A stretch of 64,000 bases of DNA from Caballeronia fortuita. GTDB lineage: Bacteria > Pseudomonadota > Gammaproteobacteria > Burkholderiales > Burkholderiaceae. The translations under genes and the position numbers were made by a program. The number at the start of each line of letters is the position of its first letter. Position 1 is the first letter of the stretch. The notes beneath the pieces are model-generated. The model did not search any database. It worked only from the letters and a program-made list of their open reading frames with translations, and had not been told where the DNA came from. Positions 54,092 to 63,133 of this stretch are shown here, one piece after another. The stretch spans positions 173,900-237,899 of the forward strand of contig NZ_FCNX02000013.1 in the NCBI RefSeq assembly GCF_001544835.2. The letters are read 5' to 3'.

Positions 54092-55428
54092 CGCGCGGCT
54101 CCGCTGATGCGCCCGGCGCGCGCGAGCAGAAGACGCGCGCCGCTTTCATCGCCATCGAGCGACAGGCACGCGGCCAGATGCGCAAGCGCCTCGCGATGCG
54201 CGGGATCGAGATACAGCGCACGACGATAATGCCCGCGCGATGCCTGACGCTCGCCACGCGCATCGGCGATCACGCCGAGCAGATAATACGCATCCGCGTT
54301 CGACGGATGTGCGCTCAAATATGCATGCGCCGCGCGCGCAGCGTCATCGAGCTGGCCGGCGTCGGCAAGCGCGCGCGCATGCGTGAGGTTAGCGGGTTCC
54401 TTCGGCGCCTCTTCCCGCGGCGTCATGACCGGCGTCGCGCGAACTGGCGGCGGTGCGCTCGCCCATGCGGGCAGCACGAACGCGGGCTTGATCGGCTTCG
54501 CGATGATCTGCGGATCGTGCTGACTGTGCGGAGCGTGCTGACTGTGCGGCGTGTGCTGCCTGGGCCATCCACCTCGAAACACGTTCGCGCGTTCGTGCTC
54601 TGGGCGATTGAACGCAAACGCGAGCGGAATGTTCGCGGAGCTCATGCCCTCGCGCATCAAAAGGCCCGTTTCCGCCGGACCGACGAACAGCGTGCCGCCT
54701 TGCGCGAGCAATCCGTCGAGCACGCGCAGGGCGGCGCACTGTGTATCGCGATCGAAATAGATCAGCACGTTGCGGCACAGAATGAAATCGAAGCGCTCGA
54801 AAGCGAGCGCATCGAGTTGCAGCAGATTCGCCTGCGAAAAGCACACGCTTTGCGCGATGGCGGGATCGAGTTGCCAGCCGCCGTCGCTCGCAACGAAGTG
54901 ACGGTCGCGATAATCGAGCGCGCGTCCGCGAAACGCGTTACGCCCGTAATGCGCGCGGCGTGCGATCGCGAGCGCGCGTTCGCTGACGTCGATCGCATCG
55001 ATCGTGAAGCGCTCGGCGGGAATGCCCGCCTCGAGCAGCGACATCGCGACCGTATAGGCTTCTTCGCCCGTCGAGCATGGCGCGCTCAACACGCGCACCG
55101 GTTTCGCGGGACGCTCGTGCAGACGCACGCGCGCAAGACGCGCGAGCGCGGCATACGCTTCGGGATCGCGGAAGAACCACGTCTCGGGCACGACGACCGC
55201 GTCGATCAGCTCCTGCATATGCGCGCCGTCCTGCGTCACCGCGCGATAGTAGTCGTCGAGCGTGCCGCCTCGTTCATCGCGCCACAGGTGGTAACGCTCG
55301 CGCACCGCGCGCGCTACGGCATTCGCGCCGATCGATTCCGCATCGAGCCCGATCGTGCGATGCAGCAGGTCGATGAATCGGCCGACGCCGGACGAATCGT
55401 CCGCGAAGGCGTTCGGCAACGCGCTCAT
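54088..55428 (-). CDS. wspC: WspC, CheR-type methyltransferase with TPR repeats
   Basis: 446 residues. CheR domain in the first 270 (VVPETWFFRDPEAYAAL, VLSAPCSTGEEAYTVAMSLLEAG for S-adenosylmethionine binding, FDFILCRNVLIYFD). A linker holds a short QHxPHS repeat (QHTPHSQHAPHSQHDP), followed by about three tetratricopeptide repeats at the C-terminus. It methylates glutamates of WspA. Overlaps wspB and wspD. Confidence 0.94.
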   Translation of the reverse strand: MSALPNAFADDSSGVGRFIDLLHRTIGLDAESIGANAVARAVRERYHLWRDERGGTLDDYYRAVTQDGAHMQELIDAVVVPETWFFRDPEAYAALARLARVRLHERPAKPVRVLSAPCSTGEEAYTVAMSLLEAGIPAERFTIDAIDVSERALAIARRAHYGRNAFRGRALDYRDRHFVASDGGWQLDPAIAQSVCFSQANLLQLDALAFERFDFILCRNVLIYFDRDTQCAALRVLDGLLAQGGTLFVGPAETGLLMREGMSSANIPLAFAFNRPEHERANVFRGGWPRQHTPHSQHAPHSQHDPQIIAKPIKPAFVLPAWASAPPPVRATPVMTPREEAPKEPANLTHARALADAGQLDDAARAAHAYLSAHPSNADAYYLLGVIADARGERQASRGHYRRALYLDPAHREALAHLAACLSLDGDESGARLLLARAGRISGAAR

Positions 55429-55895
55429 GCTTCGCTCCCTGCGAAGAGCAGCGCCTGCACGTCATCGGGCAACAGATGCTCGATGCGCACCCATTGCAGC
55501 AGCCCCGCTTCATCGCGCGTGAGCGGGCCGAGGTAGCGCGCGTGCGGCGTGTCGATGCCCGCATCGGTGAACGACCCGGCATCGAACGTGACCGTGCGCG
55601 TCGCCTGTTCGAGCAGCAAGCCGAGCCGATGATATGTCCGCACGCCATCGCCGCCGATACGCGGATAGGCGACGAGCGCAAGCCGCGTCGACAGTCTTTC
55701 GCGCGACGCACGCGAAAGCGCAAGCGCCGCGATATCCACGACGGGCACGCTCGCGCCTTCGTAATCGAGCACGCCCGCGACCCATGCAGGCGCGCCCGGC
55801 AGCGCCTTCAGCGGCGCGAGCGGCAGCATGCGCTCGATCTGCGCGCTGTCGAGCAGATAGCGATCGGAACCGAGGGTGAACTGGACGAAGAGCAT
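55425..55895 (-). CDS. wspB: WspB, CheW-like coupling protein
   Basis: 156 residues, all CheW fold (MLFVQFTLGSDRYLLDSAQIERMLPLAPLKALPGAPAWVAGVLDYEG is its normal start). It couples the receptor WspA to the kinase WspE. Begins 12 bases after wspA and overlaps wspC by four bases. Confidence 0.92.
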   Translation of the reverse strand: MLFVQFTLGSDRYLLDSAQIERMLPLAPLKALPGAPAWVAGVLDYEGASVPVVDIAALALSRASRERLSTRLALVAYPRIGGDGVRTYHRLGLLLEQATRTVTFDAGSFTDAGIDTPHARYLGPLTRDEAGLLQWVRIEHLLPDDVQALLFAGSEA

Positions 55896-55907
55896 CGGCG
55901 CCGGTCT

Positions 55908-57584
55908 TCAGGCCGCGATCTTGAAGCGCGATACGCCGGTGCGCAGGCCGTTCGCGACGTGCGTGAGGTCGTCGATCGCCTGCGTCGACTGGCGCAGCGA
56001 TTCGGCCGTCTGCTGCGCGGCCTCCGAAAGTTGCGACAGCGCCTGCGATATCTGATCCGCGCCGGTGGCCTGCGTCTGCATGCCTTCGTTGATCATCGAG
56101 ACGCGCGGCGCGAGCGTCTGCACCTGATGGATGATCTGCGAAAGCTGGCCGCCCACTTGCTGCACGTCGAGCATGCCGCGGCGCACTTCCTCGGAGAACT
56201 TGTCCATGCCCATCACGCCCGCCGCGACCGCCGACTGGATCTCCTTCACCATCTGCTCGATGTCGAACGTGGCGACCGCCGTCTGATCCGCGAGACGGCG
56301 AATCTCGGTTGCGACGACCGCGAAGCCGCGTCCGTATTCGCCCGCCTTCTCCGCTTCGATCGCCGCATTCAGCGAAAGCAGATTGGTTTGATCCGCGACT
56401 TTCGTGATCGTCGCGACGACCTGATTGATATTGCCCGCCTTCTCGTTGAGGATCGCGAGCTTGCCGTTCACCGAGCCGGCCGCTTCCATTACAAGGCGCA
56501 TGGTTTCCTCCATGCGTGTGAGGCCCGCCTGACCGGTGCCCGCGAGCGCCGCCGATTGCTCCGCGACGCCCGAGACTTCGTTTATCGTTCGCACGAGATC
56601 GCGCGCGGTCGCGAAGATTTCACGCGATGTCGCGCCGATTTCCGTCGTCGTCGCGGCGGTTTCGCTCGCGGTGGCCTGCTGCTCGCGCGCGGTCGCGGCA
56701 ATCTCCGACACCGACGTCGTCACCTGCACCGCCGATTTCTGCGCCTGACTGACGAGGCCCGTGAGTTCGTCCGTCATGCGGTTGAAGCCCGCTTCCAGCG
56801 TGCCGAATTCGTCGCGGCGCGCGAGTGCGAGCCGCTGCGTGAAGTCGCCGGTACGCATCTGATCGACCACGTCGACAAGACGCAGCATCGGCACGGTCAG
56901 CGCCTTCATCAGCATGAAGCCGAGCACCGACGCAGCCACGATCGCCATCAGCATGATGACGATGAGCGTCACTTCCGATTTCTGCACCGAGCCGCGAATG
57001 CTCTCCACCGACTTCGCGTTGAAGGTCTCGTTATGATCGACGAGCGCGCGCGCCGCGCTCTGCCCCGCTTCCCATGCGGGCGTGAGACGCGTGTTGAAGG
57101 TCGCGATGGCCACGTCCTTCGCGCTCGCGAGTTCGCGCAGCGTCTGATCCTGAACCGGAAAGTAGAGGTCGTGCTGGCGCTTGAAATCGTTGAAGAGGCG
57201 ACGGTCTTCGTCTTCGAAGATCGTCGGCACGTAAGTGTCCATCAGCTTGTCGATCGTGGCGCGCGTCTGTGCGAGGCGTTGCGTGTCGCGGCGCGTTTCT
57301 TCCGCATCGTTGTCGATGAAGACGAGCCGCTGCGTGATCGTGTAGTTCTCGAACCATGCCGCGCGCAGATCGCTGGACAGCGAGAAGCCGACCATCGAAT
57401 CGTCTTCGAGACTCTTCGCTTCGCGATCGATTCCGCCGAGCAGCGTGTACGAGAGCGCGGCCATGAGCAGCATCAGAATGAGGATGATGCCGAAGCTCGC
57501 CAGAATGCGATGCCGAATGGACAGTTGCTTCACGCGTTTGAGCCCTATCAGTGAAAAAGGACGGCTGCCGCGACGCGCGAACAT
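55908..57584 (-). CDS. wspA: WspA, membrane-bound chemoreceptor-like surface sensor
   Basis: 558 residues. TM1 (ASFGIILILMLLMAALSYTLL), a periplasmic four-helix sensor of about 160 residues, TM2 (VTLIVIMLMAIVAASVLGFML), HAMP and a long cytoplasmic hairpin with tip EKAGEYGRGFAVVATEIRRLADQT. The tip and TAVATFDIEQMV match WspA. It responds to surface contact in pseudomonads. The start may be the ATG at 57584 or a GTG about 17 codons later. First gene of the operon; the promoter must lie in the 58-base gap after the upstream gene or farther up. Confidence 0.93.
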   Translation of the reverse strand: MFARRGSRPFSLIGLKRVKQLSIRHRILASFGIILILMLLMAALSYTLLGGIDREAKSLEDDSMVGFSLSSDLRAAWFENYTITQRLVFIDNDAEETRRDTQRLAQTRATIDKLMDTYVPTIFEDEDRRLFNDFKRQHDLYFPVQDQTLRELASAKDVAIATFNTRLTPAWEAGQSAARALVDHNETFNAKSVESIRGSVQKSEVTLIVIMLMAIVAASVLGFMLMKALTVPMLRLVDVVDQMRTGDFTQRLALARRDEFGTLEAGFNRMTDELTGLVSQAQKSAVQVTTSVSEIAATAREQQATASETAATTTEIGATSREIFATARDLVRTINEVSGVAEQSAALAGTGQAGLTRMEETMRLVMEAAGSVNGKLAILNEKAGNINQVVATITKVADQTNLLSLNAAIEAEKAGEYGRGFAVVATEIRRLADQTAVATFDIEQMVKEIQSAVAAGVMGMDKFSEEVRRGMLDVQQVGGQLSQIIHQVQTLAPRVSMINEGMQTQATGADQISQALSQLSEAAQQTAESLRQSTQAIDDLTHVANGLRTGVSRFKIAA

Positions 57585-57642
57585 GCGAGGCGTCGCGGGT
57601 ACAGCATGTTTTCGCGCGTGAAAGCCGCGCTGCCAGACCGTG

Positions 57643-58776
57643 TTAACGGCCGATTGTGGCTGCGCTTGAATTCGATGTCTCGAGATGAATCGTTTCGCCG
57701 TGTGTCAGCACGGTAAACGCGTCTGCGGGCAGCCCCGCGCGGCGCACGGCTTCGGCGAGCCGGCGCGGCGGCTCGTCGAGTGGTTCATCGGTCAGTTCGA
57801 ACGTGCCCCAGTGAATGCCGATCGCCTTCTTCGCGTGCACGTCCTGGAAGATGCGCACCGCTTCCTCCGGATCGACGTGCTGCGCGCGCATGAACCAGCG
57901 CGGATCGTAGGCGCCGATCGGAATGAGCGCGAGATCGAAGCCGCCGAAGCGCGCGCCGATATCGCGGAAGTCCGGCGAGTAGCCCGTGTCGCCCGCGAAG
58001 TAGAACGAGTACGGATGCGCCGCGCCCGCGGGCGTCTTCACGACCCAGCCGCCCCACAGCGTTTCCGCACGGTCGAACGGCGTGCGCGCGGACCAGTGCT
58101 GGCTCGGGACGAACCAGATATCGAGGCCGGCGGCGTGCGTTTCGTCGCTCCAGTCGAGTTCTTCGACGTTGGTCACGCCGGCATCGTTCATCCATTGCTT
58201 GATGCCGAGCGGCACGAGAAAGCGCGGCGCTCCGCCGGTTTGGCGGTTGAGCATCTCGATGCTCGGCTTGTCGAGATGATCGTAGTGACTGTGCGAGATC
58301 AGCACGATGTCGATATGCGGCAACTCGTCGAGCGTCAGACCGGGCGGCGTCCTGCGTTTCGGGCCGGCGAACGAGAATGGGGATGCGCGCTCGGAGAACA
58401 CGGGATCGGTAAGGATGTTGACGCCGTCGATCTGCAGCAGCGCGCTCGCGTGGCCGATCCACGTCAACGTGTTTTCCGTGCGATTGGCTTGCAGCCACGC
58501 GATGTCGGGATGCGCCATCGGAAAGCGATAGCCGTTCGCGGGCGGCTTCGGCAGGCCTTGCGTGAAGCGCTCCCAGCGCCACTTCAGAAGCGATTCGCGC
58601 GGCAGGTGGCCGTAGTTGTTTTCATAGCCCGATGACGTGTGCTTCGCGTGATGCAGCGGCTGCGGCGCTTGCGATGCGGTCGCCGACGCGGGTTCGTCGC
58701 TGTGCGCATCGGTGCCGGACGCGCAGCCTGCAAATAGCGCAAGTGCGCAGGCGGCGGAGGAAGAGAGAAGTCGCAT
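57643..58776 (-). CDS. Metallo-beta-lactamase-fold lipoprotein (NAPE-PLD/UlaG-like)
   Basis: 377 residues from ATG 58776. Lipobox LFAGC (about residue 18). The zinc-site motif HSHYDHLD (about residue 175) and later HWS, GDTGYSPDF and HWGTFELTDE segments are those of the N-acyl-phosphatidylethanolamine phospholipase D-like MBL group, acting on lipids or cyclic lactones. The longer frame upstream lacks a ribosome site and a signal sequence at its end. Same strand as wspA but probably an independent unit. Confidence 0.88.
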   Translation of the reverse strand: MRLLSSSAACALALFAGCASGTDAHSDEPASATASQAPQPLHHAKHTSSGYENNYGHLPRESLLKWRWERFTQGLPKPPANGYRFPMAHPDIAWLQANRTENTLTWIGHASALLQIDGVNILTDPVFSERASPFSFAGPKRRTPPGLTLDELPHIDIVLISHSHYDHLDKPSIEMLNRQTGGAPRFLVPLGIKQWMNDAGVTNVEELDWSDETHAAGLDIWFVPSQHWSARTPFDRAETLWGGWVVKTPAGAAHPYSFYFAGDTGYSPDFRDIGARFGGFDLALIPIGAYDPRWFMRAQHVDPEEAVRIFQDVHAKKAIGIHWGTFELTDEPLDEPPRRLAEAVRRAGLPADAFTVLTHGETIHLETSNSSAATIGR

Positions 58777-58925
58777 GTTCTGCCGGGTTACATGCCTCGG
58801 TGGATATCGATTGTACGAAATGCATGCCGAAAAGCGCTCATGCGCGCTTTCCTGACTAGCTAGCAAAATGCGGGCTTCCCCGCCGTACAAGGCGCAAGGC
58901 GCGAATTCGCCCAATGGTCAGGCCA

Positions 58926-58944
58926 TTCGGCCCGCTTCTTGCAT
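58926..58944 (+). promoter_or_regulatory. Sigma-54-like promoter (GG-N10-GC)
   Basis: CGGCCCG-CTTC-TTGCA matches the -24/-12 consensus TGGCACG-N4-TTGCW at all but two positions, with GG at 58929-58930 and GC at 58941-58942. It points toward the gene at 59061, 116 bases ahead. Confidence 0.55.
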
Positions 58945-59060
58945 AACCGAACCCCGGCGCCAACAGGCGCCATCGAAAAACCAATCGCGGCGCGTGCTCT
59001 TTTTTAATGCGGCTATCGCACTCAGGCACGTAGCACGCCGGCGTCAGGAACGGGGGCTTC

Positions 59061-59396
59061 ATGGGCAGCAGTCAAAGAAAACACGCCGTACGTACGTTCA
59101 ACCCGCAACTGCATACGTTGCACGCGATGCTGGTATCGCGCGCGGCGTCGCACGTGGCAAGCGCAATGCGGCCCGAAGGCCGCGACGAGGCGCTCGCGGA
59201 AGGTATTGCCGAGGTGATCGCCCATTGCGGGCATGCGGGGCTCGGACTCTTTCTCGCGGCGGTCTGGCACTGGCTCGATGAACGCGACTACCACGAAGCC
59301 GCCGACACCGTGCAGCACTATATCGAAAGCGGCACGATGCCGACGGTCAAGCCGACGCCGCAACCGGTGCGACGCCGCGACGCGCGTATCACGTAA
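59061..59396 (+). CDS. Conserved-looking hypothetical protein
   Basis: 111 residues, mostly helical (LHAMLVSRAASHVASAM, EALAEGIAEVIAHCGHAGLGLFLAAVWHWLDERDYHEAADTVQHYIE), with basic ends. No domain is recognised and no signal peptide is seen. GGGGG precedes the ATG. A sigma-54-like promoter lies 116 bases upstream. The stop codon lies inside an inverted repeat shared with the convergent xylB gene. Confidence 0.7.
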   Translation: MGSSQRKHAVRTFNPQLHTLHAMLVSRAASHVASAMRPEGRDEALAEGIAEVIAHCGHAGLGLFLAAVWHWLDERDYHEAADTVQHYIESGTMPTVKPTPQPVRRRDARIT

Positions 59397-59418
59397 CGAA
59401 GCCTTAGCGCGTTACGTG
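59390..59418. terminator. Inverted repeat spanning both convergent stop codons
   Basis: CACGTAACG (59390-59398) and CGTTACGTG (59410-59418) are exact reverse complements around 11 bases. The left arm holds the stop of the plus-strand gene (59394-59396) and the right arm holds the stop of xylB (59412-59414). There is no T run, so termination is inferred from position only. Confidence 0.45.
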
Positions 59419-60179
59419 CCGAACCATCCCGCATCGACGTAATAGTCGCGCGCGGTGCAGCGCGCCGCATCGTCGGATGCGAGGAACAGCACCATGCGCG
59501 CGACGTGCTCCGCATCGATCCGCTCGTGCAGGCATTGTTGCGCGAGCAGCTTTGCCTCGCTCTCGGGCGACTGCCACAGTTTCATTTGACGCGGCGTGCG
59601 TACCGCGCCAGGAATCACCGTGTTCACGCGAATGCCATGCTCGCCGAGTTCGCGCGCGAGGCCGCGCGTGAGTCCTTCGATCGCGGCCTTCGCGGTCATG
59701 TAAAGCGTGAGATCGGGCAGCGCGAGATGCCAGGATATCGAGCCCATGTTCACGATCGAACCTTGCGCTTGCGTGCGCATGCGCTTCGCCGCGGCCTGCG
59801 CACAGAAGAACTGATGCCGCAGGTTCACGGCCATGCGCTCGTCCCAGTATGCGGCGCTCACGTCTTCCCAGTGATGGCGGTCGTCGTTCGCGGCGTTGTT
59901 CACCAGCACGTCGATGGTGCCCGCATCGCTCGCGATCTCGTCGAAGGCTTTCTCGATGGCGCTCGCATCGCGCAGATCGCAGTGCAGGAACTTCGGCGCG
60001 TGCTTCTCGCTTGCGAGCGTCTGTTCGACTTGCCGCGCATCGGCCTCTGCGACATCGATGAAATAGACGCGCGCGCCCTGCTTCGCGAACGCCTCGACGA
60101 TCGCCGCGCCGATGCCGCTGCCGCCGCCCGTCACGACGACGCGCTTGTCTGCAAGACTCGGATAGATAGCGTAGGACAT
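59412..60179 (-). CDS. xylB: D-xylose 1-dehydrogenase, Caulobacter XylB type (SDR)
   Basis: 255 residues. Begins MSYAIYPSLADKRVVVTGGGSGIG and contains NNAANDDRH, YWDERMAVNLRHQFFC, SISWHLALPDLTLYMTAKAAIEGLTR and LASDDAARCTARDYYVDAGW. These segments closely follow the Caulobacter xylose dehydrogenase as I remember it. It oxidises D-xylose to xylonolactone with NAD+. Ten bases after xylD, so co-transcribed. A related pentose or hexose as substrate remains possible. Confidence 0.8.
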   Translation of the reverse strand: MSYAIYPSLADKRVVVTGGGSGIGAAIVEAFAKQGARVYFIDVAEADARQVEQTLASEKHAPKFLHCDLRDASAIEKAFDEIASDAGTIDVLVNNAANDDRHHWEDVSAAYWDERMAVNLRHQFFCAQAAAKRMRTQAQGSIVNMGSISWHLALPDLTLYMTAKAAIEGLTRGLARELGEHGIRVNTVIPGAVRTPRQMKLWQSPESEAKLLAQQCLHERIDAEHVARMVLFLASDDAARCTARDYYVDAGWFGT

Positions 60180-60189
60180 GGCCGCTCGC

Positions 60190-61974
60190 TCAATGTGAAT
60201 GACGCGGATTGCCGCGCGTTTCGATGACCTTCAGATACAGCGTCGCGGGTTCGAGACATCCGCCCGTCGACAACTGCCCGACCGTCTGCCGATACAACTC
60301 CTGCCACGGCGTCTGCGCGACCGGCACGGCGAACGCGGACTGCGCGCGACGGCTTTCGAGCTCGGCTTCGTCGAGCAGCACGTTCACGCTGCGCGCATTC
60401 AGATCGACGCGAATCCGGTCGTTCGTGCGCAGCAGCGCGAGACCGCCGCCGACCGCCGCTTCCGGCGACATGTTGAGGATCGACGGGCTCGCGGACGTGC
60501 CGCTCTGGCGCCCATCGCCCATGCACGGCAGCGAATCGACGCCTTGCTTGATGAGTTCCGCAGGCGGCGCCATGTTCACGACTTCCGCGCTGCCCGGATA
60601 ACCGACAGTACCGCAGCCGCGAATCACGAGAATGCAGTGCTCGTCGATGTCGAGCGACGGATCGTTGATGCGCGCGTGATAGTCCTCGGGGCCATCGAAG
60701 ACGATCGCGCGCGCTTCGAACGTGTTCTCGGCGCCCGGCTCGCTTAGATAGGTCTTGCGGAACGCATCCCCGACGACCGACATCTTCATGATCGCGCTGT
60801 CGAAGAAATTGCCCGACAGGACCATGAAGCCCGCGCCGTGCTTCAGCGGATCGGTGGCGGTGCGGATCACGTCGTTGTCGGCGGCGGGCGCGCCGCTCGC
60901 AATCTCGCCGATCGTGCGGCCCGACACGGTGAAGCAATCGCGCGCGATGAGTCCCGCCTCGTCCAGTTGGCGCATCACGGCAGGCACCCCGCCCGAGCGA
61001 TGAAAACTCTCGCCGAGATATTCGCCCGCCGGCATGCAGTTGACGATCAGCGGCACTTGTTCGCCGTGACGCTGCCAGTCATCGAGACTGAGTTCGATGC
61101 CCATGTGCCGCGCGATCGCAATCAGATGCGGCGGGCAATTCGTCGATGCACCGAGCGCGGACGCGACGACAATCGCGTTGATGAACGCCTCGCGCGTCAT
61201 GATCTTCGACGGCTTCAGATCCTCGCGCACCATGTCGACGATGCGCTTGCCTGTCGCATACGCCATCTGTCCGCGCTCGCGATACGCGGCCGGAATGCTC
61301 GCGCACGTCGGCAAGGACATGCCGAGCGCCTCGGCGAGACTGTTCATCGAGAGCGCGGTGCCCATCGTGTTGCAATGTCCGATCGACGGCGACGATGCGG
61401 TCGTCAGACGCATGAAGCCTTCGTAGTCGATCTCGCCTGCCGCGAGCAGATTGCGCGCGTGCCAGATGACCGTGCCCGAACCGACGCGCTTGCCTTCGTG
61501 CCAGCCGTCGAGCATCGGGCCGCCCGAGAGAACGATCGCGGGCATGTCGACGGTGGCCGCCGCCATCAGGCACGCGGGCGTGGTCTTGTCGCAGCCGGTC
61601 GTGAGCACGACGCCATCGAGCGGAAAGCCGTGCAGGATTTCGACGAGGCCGAGATACGCGAGATTGCGGTCGAGCGCGGCGGTCGGACGGCGGCTCTGCT
61701 CCGCGAGCGGATGCACGGGGAATTCCATCGGGATGCCGCCCGCATCGCGTATGCCGGCCTTCGTGCGCACAGCGAGTTCGATGTGGTGACGATTACACGG
61801 CGCGAGATCGCTGCCCGTCTGCGCGATGCCAATGATCGGGCGTCCCGACTGCAACTCTTCGCGCGTCAGGCCGTAGTTCATGAAGCGCTCGACGTAAAGC
61901 GCGGTCATGTCGGCGTGCGAGGGATCGTCGAACCATTCCTGGCTGCGCAGGCGTTTCGTATTCTGCTGGGTCAT
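60190..61974 (-). CDS. xylD: D-xylonate dehydratase, IlvD/Edd family
   Basis: 594 residues from ATG 61974, which has GGAGAGAG upstream. QEWFDDPSHADMTALYVERFMNYGLTREELQSG, SDLAPCNRHH, TGCDKTTPACLMAA and SLPCMGDGRQSGTSASPSILNMSPEA are Fe-S and Mg sites of the sugar-acid dehydratase branch and resemble Caulobacter XylD. It converts D-xylonate to 2-keto-3-deoxyxylonate. Together with xylB it gives the first steps of the Weimberg or Dahms route; later enzymes and transport are not in the window. L-arabonate is the main alternative substrate. Confidence 0.82.
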   Translation of the reverse strand: MTQQNTKRLRSQEWFDDPSHADMTALYVERFMNYGLTREELQSGRPIIGIAQTGSDLAPCNRHHIELAVRTKAGIRDAGGIPMEFPVHPLAEQSRRPTAALDRNLAYLGLVEILHGFPLDGVVLTTGCDKTTPACLMAAATVDMPAIVLSGGPMLDGWHEGKRVGSGTVIWHARNLLAAGEIDYEGFMRLTTASSPSIGHCNTMGTALSMNSLAEALGMSLPTCASIPAAYRERGQMAYATGKRIVDMVREDLKPSKIMTREAFINAIVVASALGASTNCPPHLIAIARHMGIELSLDDWQRHGEQVPLIVNCMPAGEYLGESFHRSGGVPAVMRQLDEAGLIARDCFTVSGRTIGEIASGAPAADNDVIRTATDPLKHGAGFMVLSGNFFDSAIMKMSVVGDAFRKTYLSEPGAENTFEARAIVFDGPEDYHARINDPSLDIDEHCILVIRGCGTVGYPGSAEVVNMAPPAELIKQGVDSLPCMGDGRQSGTSASPSILNMSPEAAVGGGLALLRTNDRIRVDLNARSVNVLLDEAELESRRAQSAFAVPVAQTPWQELYRQTVGQLSTGGCLEPATLYLKVIETRGNPRHSH

Positions 61975-62026
61975 GGGGTCTCTCTCCATTCAGACACAGT
62001 CGTTCGACGCTGTGTTCATGATTTGC

Positions 62027-62038
62027 GTTACCGGTAAC
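62027..62038. promoter_or_regulatory. LacI-type operator GTTACCGGTAAC
   Basis: A perfect 12-base palindrome with a central CG, as bound by LacI/GntR(gluconate)-type repressors, lies in the 105-base gap between the lacI-type gene and xylD. A TTGATA on the minus strand just upstream could be the xylD -35, placing the operator inside the promoter. A second inverted repeat ACACAG-N10-CTGTGT (61994-62015) is nearer the start. Confidence 0.7.
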
Positions 62039-62079
62039 ATCGCTATCAATGTTAGCACGCAGACGCCGCGATTCTCGGC

Positions 62080-63120
62080 TCAGGCGCTTTCGCGCGCCAG
62101 CACCGAATAGGCAACGCGTATGCGCTTGCCGGCCGGTCCCGCGACCCTGTGCTCACGCGCCTCGAGCGCCGCGAGCAGGGTTTCGCCGGTGCGCAGGCCG
62201 ATGCCGTAAGCGTCGACGGAAATCGTCGTGATCGATGGCGTGCAGCACGCGGCGACTTCAAAGTTGCCGAAGCCCGCGACGGCGATATCGTTCGGCACCG
62301 AGAGGCCGCGCCGATGGCATTCCATTATCGCGCCGAACGCAGACATGTCGCTCACGCACATCACGGCTTGCGTATCGGGCCAGGCGTCGAGCAGCGCGGC
62401 CATTGCGGGCGCGCCGTGACTCATCGTGATCGGGGAATCGCCAAGACGAACGATGCGCTGATCGTCGAGGCCGAGCGCCTTCATCTGCGCGCGAAAACCC
62501 TTCAGCCGATCCAGCCCGCGCCGGTCCAGCTCGCTCGCGCCACCCAGGAAGCCGATGCGCTCGTGTCCTTTAGCCGCGAGGTATCGCACCATTTCCCGCG
62601 CCGCGCTGACATTCGAGAAGCCGACAGCGGCATCGATCGGATCGGACGGCGAATCCCACATTTCCACGACGGGCACGCCGGAGCGGCGCAGCAGCGTGCG
62701 CGTGGCATCGGTATGGCGCGCGCCGGTCAACGCGATGCAGCGGGGCTGATGGCGCAGCATCGAACGCACGAGCCGCTCCTCGCGATCGAGATGGTAGTCC
62801 GTGTCGCCAATCAGCAATTGCAGGCCGTGCGGTTCCAGCGAGGCGGACAGGCCGCGCACGGTATCGGAGAAGTTGGAGCTCGCGAGCGACGGCACGAGCA
62901 CGGCGACGAATTCCGAGCGGCCCGACGACAAGGCGCCCGCGGCGGCATCGGCGACGTAGCCGAGGGCGTCGATGGCTTGCTGCACGCGCTCGCGCGTGGC
63001 GGACGCGACGCTGTGACCTGCGAGCACGCGCGAGACGGTCATCTTCGAAACGCCGGCGAGACGCGCGACGTCAGACATGCGCGGCGGGCCGGCGGAAGGA
63101 TCGAAGGCAGCTTCGGACAT
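62080..63120 (-). CDS. LacI-family repressor of the xylose module
   Basis: 346 residues. Helix-turn-helix MSDVARLAGVSKMTVSRVLAGHSV (about residues 15-38) then the hinge and the sugar-binding core (VAVLVPSLASSNFSDTVRGLSASLE). Closest in feel to the gluconate-repressor group. GAGGA precedes the ATG. It sits on the same strand directly upstream of xylD, with the operator between, so it should repress xylDB until a sugar or sugar acid is present. Confidence 0.9.
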   Translation of the reverse strand: MSEAAFDPSAGPPRMSDVARLAGVSKMTVSRVLAGHSVASATRERVQQAIDALGYVADAAAGALSSGRSEFVAVLVPSLASSNFSDTVRGLSASLEPHGLQLLIGDTDYHLDREERLVRSMLRHQPRCIALTGARHTDATRTLLRRSGVPVVEMWDSPSDPIDAAVGFSNVSAAREMVRYLAAKGHERIGFLGGASELDRRGLDRLKGFRAQMKALGLDDQRIVRLGDSPITMSHGAPAMAALLDAWPDTQAVMCVSDMSAFGAIMECHRRGLSVPNDIAVAGFGNFEVAACCTPSITTISVDAYGIGLRTGETLLAALEAREHRVAGPAGKRIRVAYSVLARESA

Positions 63121-63133
63121 GCAGCGCTAGTCC

